Source: Candidatus Fischerbacteria bacterium RBG_13_37_8 (GTDB lineage Bacteria > Acidobacteriota > HRBIN11 > MFGW01). Taken from it: a DNA stretch of 5,442 bases. A program made the position numbers and the translations under genes. A model generated the notes under the pieces. The model searched no databases. It had not been told where the DNA came from and saw only the letters and a program-made list of their open reading frames with translations. Every line of letters starts with the position of its first letter. Position 1 is the first letter of the stretch. Location of the stretch: the NCBI GenBank assembly GCA_001780385.1, contig MFGW01000193.1, forward strand, positions 8,374-13,815, written 5' to 3'. Of this stretch, positions 1 to 5,091 are shown piece after piece.

Positions 1-60
1 GTGTTACTGAAGCATATGATGAATTTAGCATTTGAAAAAACTGTGCGAAGGTGGAGTTAG
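1..60 (+). other. Left edge: possible 3' tail of an upstream gene
   Basis: Frame 1 is open from the window edge to a TAG at 58-60 and reads VLLKHMMNLAFEKTVRRWS. Frame 3 is open only to a TGA at 31-33 and reads VTEAYDEFSI. Either could be the C-terminus of a gene that begins outside the window, but neither is long enough to recognise. No other coding signal is visible before position 164. Confidence 0.2.
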
Positions 61-64
61 AACG

Positions 65-99
65 TCATTGCGGGCTTTGTGAATCAAAGTCCGCAATGA
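65..99. repeat. Near-perfect inverted repeat (REP-like hairpin)
   Basis: The left arm TCATTGCGGGCTTTG (65-79) pairs with CAAAGTCCGCAATGA (85-99) around a 5-base loop, TGAAT. The only non-Watson-Crick pair is a G-T (G-U in RNA) at 74/90. No T-run follows on either strand, so it does not look like an intrinsic terminator. Intergenic palindromes beginning GTCATTGCG are common dispersed repeats in many bacterial genomes, and this looks like one of them. Confidence 0.75.
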
Positions 100-105
100 T
101 ATATA
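77..105 (+). promoter_or_regulatory. Candidate sigma70-type promoter for the NGN-only gene
   Basis: TTGTGA (77-82) and TATATA (100-105) are separated by 17 bases, and transcription would start near position 112, about 50 bases before the ATG at 164. The -35 box and the whole spacer lie inside the inverted repeat at 65-99. The boxes are less close to consensus than the other promoters in the window, so this call is tentative. Confidence 0.4.
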
Positions 106-163
106 CGGCTAAACAGAATATTTTAAACAATGCAGGAAACAAAAATATTTTGGAATAAAATAT

Positions 164-550
164 ATGAAAAAAGAAAGTATAAATGGTTTAAAAAAGAAAT
201 GGTATGCGCTTTTTGTAAAAGAAAAATATAAATTGAAGATTGTAAAAGCACTTGCTGAACGAAAAATAGAAAGCTATGTACCGCACAGGAACGCTATAGG
301 TGATCGCAACAGTAAGGCAAAAACTCTTTTCAGTGATTTTGTTTTTGTGAAATGTGATATTCTTAAGAAGAGGCGCAACTTAAGCGCAATAGAAGGCATT
401 ATTTCAATAGTGGGAGATCCTTTCCCTGAAAGCATTCCTGATAAGGAGATTAATTCATTAAAAAATATGATTGCATCCGGAATTGAATATAATAGTAAAA
501 ATTCAATATCACTAATAAAGGATTTGGAATTGCTGGAGCATCAGAATTAA
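164..550 (+). CDS. NusG-like protein with NGN domain only (no KOW)
   Basis: This 128-residue protein belongs to the NusG/RfaH/UpxY superfamily, whose NGN domain binds the clamp of transcribing RNA polymerase. KKKWYALFVK (10-19), IESYVPH (35-41), FVFVKC (59-64) and GIISIVGDPFPESIPD (78-93) align with the matching parts of the complete paralogue at 2686-3228, with a four-residue deletion in the loop after residue 41. The usual FPxY motif of family members is changed to FSDF (56-59). The protein stops where the linker to the KOW domain would begin, so the second domain is absent; the tail (104-128) is rich in K, N, S and L and has no recognisable motif. The ATG is preceded by only a weak GGA about ten bases upstream. 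The gene stands alone, converging on the nucleotidyltransferase-fold gene 15 bases away. It could be a functional competitor or antagonist of the full-length protein, or a truncated remnant. The family assignment is firm; the role is unknown. Confidence 0.85.
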   Translation: MKKESINGLKKKWYALFVKEKYKLKIVKALAERKIESYVPHRNAIGDRNSKAKTLFSDFVFVKCDILKKRRNLSAIEGIISIVGDPFPESIPDKEINSLKNMIASGIEYNSKNSISLIKDLELLEHQN

Positions 551-565
551 GATGAAAATAAAATT

Positions 566-1111
566 TTACACGCTTGCAATTAGGCTCTTATATTTTATTT
601 TGAATTGCCGGCATGTTTTCTTAAGATATTTTTCATCGATGATATCTTTTGTAAATCGATATATTTTCTGCGCATCCTGAACATCTGGAGGAGAACCATT
701 AAGCATTTTTATGATTATTACATCTTCAGGCGCTACAACAGGTACAGCTACATTAAGTACGATTTTTTCGATAGCTCTATCGATGATTTCAGAAGGAATT
801 CTGTCTGTACATTTCTGGATCAAATAGATAGTTTCCACGCAGACCTTAGTAGAGAATTTAGCAATAATAAAATCATGATGCGATGCTTTTTTTTCCGGGA
901 TTACTTTTTCAATAGAGATATTCTTTTTTTGCAATTGCTCAAGTATTTTTTCAAGGTCGCTGTTGATCTCATTGATAATAATATAGAAGTCATTAGGCTG
1001 TCTCTCAATTCCCCAGACCGCATTAGCAAGAGGTCCTGCAATAGAAAAAGGAATATGGTTTGTTTTTAATTGAGTTACTATAATGTTGAAAGCTTCTTCT
1101 TTCTTAATAAT
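566..1111 (-). CDS. Degenerate nucleotidyltransferase-fold protein, probable AUU start
   Basis: The - strand reading frame from the stop codon at 566-568 is open up to a TAA just before position 1117 and gives about 181 residues. It resembles the small nucleotidyltransferase-like proteins related to MNT/AbiEii or DUF6036 antitoxin-type proteins. FSIAGPLANAVWGIERQPND (22-41) matches the family pattern GGxAxxxxGxxRxTxD, and APEDVIIIKMLNGSPPDVQD (127-146) matches the C-terminal PEDLxxxK...RxxDxxD block. The second metal-binding aspartate of the DxD pair is replaced (D41, F42, Y43), the TxD threonine is a proline, and the later V-D position is V-E (92-93), so catalysis is doubtful. The first conventional start codon is TTG at 934, which would remove the whole conserved N-terminal motif. 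ATT at 1111 or 1108 follows an AAAGGG Shine-Dalgarno and a strong promoter, so an AUU start is proposed. Alternatives are a small upstream frameshift or a pseudogene. The biological role and any toxin partner are not evident. Confidence 0.65.
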   Translation of the reverse strand: MIKKEEAFNIIVTQLKTNHIPFSIAGPLANAVWGIERQPNDFYIIINEINSDLEKILEQLQKKNISIEKVIPEKKASHHDFIIAKFSTKVCVETIYLIQKCTDRIPSEIIDRAIEKIVLNVAVPVVAPEDVIIIKMLNGSPPDVQDAQKIYRFTKDIIDEKYLKKTCRQFKIKYKSLIASV

Positions 1112-1116
1112 AAATA

Positions 1117-1122
1117 CCCTTT
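1117..1122 (-). promoter_or_regulatory. Shine-Dalgarno AAAGGG supporting the AUU start
   Basis: On the - strand AAAGGG lies 5 bases before ATT at 1111 and 8 bases before ATT at 1108. The same hexamer precedes the ATG of the NusG paralogue at 2686 with a 7-base gap, so it is a ribosome-binding sequence this genome appears to use. There is no ATG, GTG or TTG at a suitable distance in any frame that joins the gene. Confidence 0.5.
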
Positions 1123-1159
1123 AATATGATTTTTAAATTGCCCTTATTTAGTATAGACG

Positions 1160-1188
1160 AATATATAGGTTAAAAGGTTTTATGTCAA
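1160..1188 (-). promoter_or_regulatory. Sigma70-type promoter of the nucleotidyltransferase-fold gene
   Basis: Read on the - strand, TTGACA (1188-1183) and TATATT (1165-1160) are separated by exactly 17 bases. Transcription would start near 1153, giving a leader of about 40 bases before the proposed AUU at 1111. Its -35 box is 17 bases from the -35 box of the divergent + strand promoter. Confidence 0.75.
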
Positions 1189-1205
1189 GAGAAATTTGTT
1201 GCGGC

Positions 1206-1240
1206 TTGACAGATCAATAAAATATCTTTAATATTATAAT
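1206..1240 (+). promoter_or_regulatory. Sigma70-type promoter of the FAD oxidoreductase gene
   Basis: TTGACA (1206-1211) is followed after 17 bases by TAATAT (1229-1234), and directly after that comes a perfect TATAAT (1235-1240), which is at 23-base spacing. The 17-base pair is the more likely core promoter. Transcription would start around 1241-1247, leaving a leader of about 105 bases before the ATG at 1349. Confidence 0.75.
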
Positions 1241-1242
1241 GT

Positions 1243-1257
1243 ACAAATAGTATTTGT
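1243..1257. promoter_or_regulatory. Perfect 15-base palindrome at the transcription start: operator candidate
   Basis: ACAAATA-G-TATTTGT is perfectly symmetrical about its central base and begins three bases after the TATAAT at 1235-1240. At this place a bound dimeric repressor would block promoter opening. It could instead fold as a small hairpin at the 5' end of the transcript. A second small hairpin, GGAA/TTCC with loop GCAAA, follows at 1263-1275. The rest of the leader up to 1348 shows no riboswitch I can recognise. Confidence 0.45.
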
Positions 1258-1348
1258 GAGAAGGAAGCAAATTCCGTGAATATCAGTGGGGAACTCTATT
1301 CAAAAAGACTATAGTTTCTAATAATTTTAAGATCCTGGTACATAGTGA

Positions 1349-2509
1349 ATGTATAAATTCAATGTAATAGTAATAGGGGCAGGATCAACCGGCCTTTATC
1401 TTTCACGAAAATTAGCTGAGCAGGGGCTTAGTGTATTATTATTGGAAAAAAAGAAACATATCGGCGAAAATATAGTATGTGCCGGTGTTGTGAGCAAAAG
1501 AGCCTTCGAGGAATATAATTTATCGTCTGATTCGATTTTACTATCATTAAGAGAGATGCGCGTTGTATCACCGCGCGGCGCTTCAATTTTATACCGGCAT
1601 CCGGATATTTTTGCGCATATTGTTGATCGCAGTATTTTTAATCAGAAGTTAGCAGAAGGAGCAGTACAAGCCGGTGTAACGCTTCTATCTTCAAATGAAG
1701 TAACGAAAATTATTATCGAAAATAATCATGTGCAGGTAAAGGCGCTGGAAAATTATAGTGCTGCATTAGCAATTATAACAACCGGCGTATCATACCGGCT
1801 CAACAAATGTTGCGGGTTGGGTGTTCCTTCTAAATATTTCAAAGGTGCTCAAACGGATATTTCGTTCAATGCAAAACTTCTTCCATCCCTGTTGGTCGGA
1901 AATAAAGTGGCTCCCGGTTCATTTGCATGGGCACTTCCATTGCCAAACAATATTGCAAGAATAGGCTTAATAACAGAAAGTAATCCCCGATTGTATATCC
2001 AACAATTGCTTAAAAGAATGTTTAACGAAAAAGAAATACAATACAACACGGATGCAAAAATACACTATAAACCAATAGCGCACGGCATTGTATCGCCTAC
2101 ATATAACGAGAAAATAATAGCAGTCGGCGAAGCCGCCGGTCAAGTAAAAACTACTACCGGAGGCGGTATTTATTTTGGATTCCTCTGCGCGGATATTGCT
2201 TGCAAGGTGATTGCAAAATGTTTCGCAAATAATAATTTTTCAGCTTCAGGTCTGCGTGAATATGAACAACTCTGGCATAAAGCATTGCGAAATGAAATTA
2301 TCAATGGGTACTATATCAGGAAAGTATGTTCGCGATTAAGCGATGAGCGATTAGAACGGCTCTTCGATATCATTAGAAGCGATGGCATAATACCGCTTGT
2401 GCAAACTCAAGGCGATTTTGATTGGCATGCATTATTGCTGAAAATGGTAATGAATCGTTTCTCTTTACACCGTTTTTTTGCCCGGCAGCAATCAAAAGAC
2501 GTTACTTAG
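1349..2509 (+). CDS. Geranylgeranyl-reductase-family FAD-dependent oxidoreductase
   Basis: This 386-residue flavoprotein belongs to the geranylgeranyl reductase group of the PHBH-type FAD enzymes, which reduce isoprenoid double bonds in archaeal lipids, chlorophyll side chains or quinones. The N-terminal Rossmann motif is VIGAGSTG (8-15: G10, G12, G15), with E33 ending the second strand to bind the FAD ribose. C44 lies in VCAGVVS, the position of the conserved cysteine in this family. AHIVDRSIFNQKLAE (89-103) and SFAWALPLP...ARIGL (191-207) match internal family blocks. VGEAAGQVKTTTGGGIYFGF (259-278) is the second FAD-binding motif and the most diagnostic stretch. The C-terminal quarter is variable and basic and probably forms the substrate cavity or a membrane-facing surface. 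The length is usual for the group. The ATG has only a weak ribosome-binding sequence, but the Rossmann motif fixes the start. The gene is transcribed from its own promoter and is not obviously linked to its neighbours. The substrate cannot be told from the sequence. Confidence 0.88.
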   Translation: MYKFNVIVIGAGSTGLYLSRKLAEQGLSVLLLEKKKHIGENIVCAGVVSKRAFEEYNLSSDSILLSLREMRVVSPRGASILYRHPDIFAHIVDRSIFNQKLAEGAVQAGVTLLSSNEVTKIIIENNHVQVKALENYSAALAIITTGVSYRLNKCCGLGVPSKYFKGAQTDISFNAKLLPSLLVGNKVAPGSFAWALPLPNNIARIGLITESNPRLYIQQLLKRMFNEKEIQYNTDAKIHYKPIAHGIVSPTYNEKIIAVGEAAGQVKTTTGGGIYFGFLCADIACKVIAKCFANNNFSASGLREYEQLWHKALRNEIINGYYIRKVCSRLSDERLERLFDIIRSDGIIPLVQTQGDFDWHALLLKMVMNRFSLHRFFARQQSKDVT

Positions 2510-2518
2510 CGCTTAGCA

Positions 2519-2547
2519 TTGACAACAACAACAAAAAATACTATTAT
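2519..2547 (+). promoter_or_regulatory. Sigma70-type promoter of the NusG-paralogue/ATPase transcript
   Basis: TTGACA (2519-2524), a 17-base A-rich spacer containing ACAACAACAAAAAATA, and TATTAT (2542-2547) form a strong promoter that begins only ten bases after the stop codon of the oxidoreductase gene. The start of transcription would be near 2554. Confidence 0.75.
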
Positions 2548-2685
2548 TGATATATGAAAGTAAAGGAATAAAAGTAATTTCTTAGCAAGGAATAAGCGCT
2601 GAAATATAGTATTATTTATCAGGAGATATTTTAAAAAATTAAAACGATGCTGATAATGTGCTGATGAAGCATAAAGGGATTTAAT
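2548..2685 (+). promoter_or_regulatory. Leader of the NusG paralogue with Shine-Dalgarno AAAGGG
   Basis: About 130 untranslated bases separate the predicted transcription start from the ATG at 2686. The leader ends with a good ribosome-binding site, AAAGGG (2673-2678), 7 bases before the ATG. Just ahead of it TGCTGAT occurs twice, 11 bases apart (2648-2654 and 2659-2665). Specialised NusG paralogues often act at leader sequences of their own operons, so a recruitment or pause site could lie here, but I see no match to a known element such as ops. Confidence 0.4.
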
Positions 2686-3228
2686 ATGCGAAAATGGTAT
2701 GCGATATATACCAAACATCATCATGAAAATAAAGTCGCATTGCAACTCAATGCAAGAAGCATTGAAAATTATCTCCCGATTTCAACTTCTCTTCGCAAAT
2801 GGAAAGATCGCAAAGTATGGCTCGAATTGCCGGTGTTCCCCTGCTATCTCTTTATACAATGTGAGATAACAGAGCAATTGCATAAGTTGAGAAGAATGAG
2901 GGGAGTAATTTCTATTGTTGGTCATCCTATGCCGGAAAGCGTTCCTGATTATCAGATAGAATCTATAAGAAAAATATTAAGTTTTGACGTTGACTGGGAA
3001 CATTTTACCGGATTTTGTGAAGGTGAAGAAGTCCTAATTGTAAAAGGACCTATGAAAGGTATAAGAGGGAAATTAATGGAAATCAGAACACAAAATATTT
3101 TGGTTGTTGAAGTCGAACTGATCAATCAAGGTGTAACTGTTCTCGTTGACCAAAGAGATGTCATGCCATACAATCATTCCGGTCTCCTGCCTTGTTCGGT
3201 AATTAATTATTATAAAAATACTGAATAG
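2686..3228 (+). CDS. NusG-family transcription antiterminator (UpxY/RfaH-like)
   Basis: This 180-residue protein has both domains of a NusG-type elongation factor. The NGN domain (about 1-105) begins RKWYAIYTKHHHENKV, continues with SIENYLP (25-31), the FPCYLF motif (51-56) and GVISIVGHPMPESVP (73-87), and would bind the RNA polymerase clamp and non-template strand. The KOW domain (about 112-163) starts EGEEVLIVKGPMKGIRGKL, with the typical VxxGPxxGxxG pattern, and would contact ribosome or other partners. The KWYA(I/L)YTKxxxE start, the W-DRK-W segment before FPCYLF and the length fit the UpxY-like specialised paralogues rather than housekeeping NusG, which sits beside secE and ribosomal protein genes. 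The start is fixed by AAAGGG 7 bases upstream. It precedes the GspE/PilB-type ATPase gene with a 141-base gap and no obvious promoter between, so cotranscription is likely. Its role as antiterminator of that operon is inferred from position. Confidence 0.88.
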   Translation: MRKWYAIYTKHHHENKVALQLNARSIENYLPISTSLRKWKDRKVWLELPVFPCYLFIQCEITEQLHKLRRMRGVISIVGHPMPESVPDYQIESIRKILSFDVDWEHFTGFCEGEEVLIVKGPMKGIRGKLMEIRTQNILVVEVELINQGVTVLVDQRDVMPYNHSGLLPCSVINYYKNTE

Positions 3229-3243
3229 TAGTATCTTCGAACA

Positions 3244-3330
3244 TGTCATTATCCCCCCCCAATCAAAAACCCAATTTATTTTGTAGGGGCAGACCCGTAT
3301 GTCTGCCCCTACAAAATGCTCACAATGACA
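3244..3330. repeat. Composite palindromic intergenic element
   Basis: TGTCATT (3244-3250) and its complement AATGACA (3324-3330) flank a perfect inner palindrome at 3279-3316. Between the left outer arm and the inner palindrome is a run of eight C (3253-3260), striking in AT-rich surroundings. The outer arm recalls the GTCATTGCG start of the repeat at 65-99. It may be a non-autonomous palindromic element such as a REP or MITE; no target-site duplication is obvious. Confidence 0.5.
3279..3316. repeat. Perfect 16-bp inverted repeat with 6-base loop
   Basis: TTTTGTAGGGGCAGAC (3279-3294) pairs perfectly with GTCTGCCCCTACAAAA (3301-3316) around CCGTAT. Palindromes of the form GTAGGGGCxGAC are widespread dispersed repeats in environmental bacterial genomes. 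In RNA it would make a very stable hairpin between the NusG paralogue and the ATPase gene. The right arm ends in A rather than T on the + strand, so it is not a standard intrinsic terminator, though it could pause polymerase or protect the mRNA from 3' decay. Confidence 0.85.
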
Positions 3331-3369
3331 AACGGCACGGAATGCTCGCAAAAAAGGTAAACAGGTAAA

Positions 3370-5091
3370 ATGGTAAGAAAACATTCACATAATGCTAACT
3401 TTGAACAATTTCTGGTTGAAAAAGGCAAACTTACTCTTGCAAAATTAAAAGAGGTCAACCATAAAATTAAAAACAGCAATAAAACAATAGAACAGGTATT
3501 GCTTGAATCTCATATTTCATCTGATGAACTCTCTATGCTAAAGGCAGAATTTTCAGGACATGAATTCATTCATGTAGCAAGGATGCCCATTCCTCAACAA
3601 CAGATATGGAGATATATAAAACTGATATATGTAAAGAAACATAAAGCGTTGCCTATTAATTATGAAAATCATATATTGACAGTAGTGATAGCGGATGCTG
3701 AAGATACCATGGTGCTCGAAGATATTAAGAATGCTTACATGGCGCAAGATTTTCTCATAAAAAAAATAAACATAGTTATCAGTACACCCGAACAAATTAA
3801 TGAAGCTATAAAACGATTTTACCGGGCAACGGGACAGGAAATTGATATTGATGATGTCATGGATCAGGTAGAAGAAAAGTATAGACCTGAGATAGTAATA
3901 GCTGATATAAAGCAGGATGAAGTCAATGCGGATAGTGATCCAATTGTTCAACTTGCCAATAGAATAGTAGAAGAAGCGGCAAAAAAGAATGCAAGTGATA
4001 TTCATCTTGAACCTGATTTAAACTATTTGCGGGTGCGTTATCGAATTGATGGCGGACTTATTGAAGTAGTCCGCATTCCCAAATATGCACAGGATGCACT
4101 TATTTCAAGATTTAAAATAATGGCAAATCTTCGAATAGATGAAAAAAGGATACCACAGGATGGCAGAATTGAATTTTCCAACAATTTAGCTATTGTAATC
4201 CGGATGTCAACTGTTCCTATGTTGCAAGGTGAAGATGTCGTAATGAGAATCCTGGATACGAATAATCCATTTCTTGCAATTGAAAAGCTTGGATTTTCGA
4301 AAGAGGATAAGCTTGCATATATTTCTGCAATTAAAAGTCCATATGGCTTAGTGCTTCATGTTGGACCAACAGGCAGTGGTAAAACAACCGCTCTGTATGC
4401 TGCTTTGAAATATCTTGATACAAATGATACAAAGATAGTGACAGCGGAAAATCCAGTCGAATACGTGCTCGGCGGTAAAATCATGCAGAGCAATATAAAT
4501 CCGGCAGCAGGTCATACTTTTGCCGCAGCGCTAAGAGCTTTCTTGAGACATGATCCAAATATAATTCTGATTGGTGAAATAAGAGATTATGAAACTGCAA
4601 AAACTGCCGTCGAAGCTTCCTTGACCGGTCACCTGGTCTTTTCGACTCTTCATACGAATGATGCAATCGGAACCGTGACGAGACTTACGGAAATGGGTAT
4701 CGAAAATTATATGGTCGCAGATTCACTGATGTGCGTCTGCGCACAACGTCTTATCAGAAAAATATGTCCTTCCTGCAAAGAATCCTATATTATTACCGAT
4801 GAAGAATTAGAATTAATGAAGGACGAAATTCCTGATTCCTCGATCTGTTATCGCGGAAAAGGATGTAAATTATGCGATGGAACCGGTTATAAAGGTCGCA
4901 TCGGAATATATGAAATAATGAGATTCAATAGCATTCTACAGAATCTTTTAATTAAAAAAGCAAGTACCAACGAACTTCTCAACGCAGCAGTGGAAAACGG
5001 TATGAAAACACTGCGACAAGATGCAATCTTAAAAGCCCTCGAAGGCATCACAACAATCGAAGAAGTACTGAAACATACCATGGAAGATTAA
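3370..5091 (+). CDS. GspE/PilB-family type II secretion / type IV pilus assembly ATPase
   Basis: This 573-residue cytoplasmic hexameric ATPase drives extension of a pilus or pseudopilus. An N-terminal MshEN/T2SSE-N-type domain (about 1-150) starts NFEQFLVEKGKLTLAKLKEV. An N2 domain with SDIHLEP and RVRYRIDGGL precedes the catalytic core. The Walker A motif is GPTGSGKTT (332-340, K338), the Asp box is TAENPVEY (358-365), Walker B is ILIGEIRD (glutamate E403), and the His box GHLVFSTLHTNDA contains H421 and H428. A tetracysteine zinc site is formed by C466, C469, C499 and C502, followed by GRIGIYEIM, as in GspE and PilB but not in the retraction ATPase PilT. The usual TxEDPVE and RQDPD are here TAENPVE (N361) and RHDPN. 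The ATG follows AGG four bases upstream and AAAAAGG further up. The length fits PilB slightly better than GspE, but no platform or pilin gene is in view to decide. Confidence 0.93.
   Translation: MVRKHSHNANFEQFLVEKGKLTLAKLKEVNHKIKNSNKTIEQVLLESHISSDELSMLKAEFSGHEFIHVARMPIPQQQIWRYIKLIYVKKHKALPINYENHILTVVIADAEDTMVLEDIKNAYMAQDFLIKKINIVISTPEQINEAIKRFYRATGQEIDIDDVMDQVEEKYRPEIVIADIKQDEVNADSDPIVQLANRIVEEAAKKNASDIHLEPDLNYLRVRYRIDGGLIEVVRIPKYAQDALISRFKIMANLRIDEKRIPQDGRIEFSNNLAIVIRMSTVPMLQGEDVVMRILDTNNPFLAIEKLGFSKEDKLAYISAIKSPYGLVLHVGPTGSGKTTALYAALKYLDTNDTKIVTAENPVEYVLGGKIMQSNINPAAGHTFAAALRAFLRHDPNIILIGEIRDYETAKTAVEASLTGHLVFSTLHTNDAIGTVTRLTEMGIENYMVADSLMCVCAQRLIRKICPSCKESYIITDEELELMKDEIPDSSICYRGKGCKLCDGTGYKGRIGIYEIMRFNSILQNLLIKKASTNELLNAAVENGMKTLRQDAILKALEGITTIEEVLKHTMED

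Noticed and set aside
605..1069. A 154-codon + strand open frame opposite the nucleotidyltransferase-fold gene
   Set aside because: Its translation is rich in Phe, Tyr, Asn and Arg with no domain pattern, as expected of the antisense of an AT-rich gene. The - strand frame has clear family motifs and a promoter.
1241..1348. Riboswitch in the oxidoreductase leader
   Set aside because: The stretch GGAAGCAAATTCCGTG faintly recalls part of a cobalamin riboswitch, but the conserved core and B12 box are missing and only a four-base-pair stem forms.
3279..3316. Intrinsic terminator after the NusG paralogue
   Set aside because: The stem is strong, but no U-rich tract follows on either strand; the bases after the right arm are TGCTCACAATG.
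3553..4005. A 150-codon - strand frame inside the ATPase gene
   Set aside because: It lies entirely within the N-terminal half of a strongly supported ATPase and has an aromatic-rich, low-complexity composition without its own signals.
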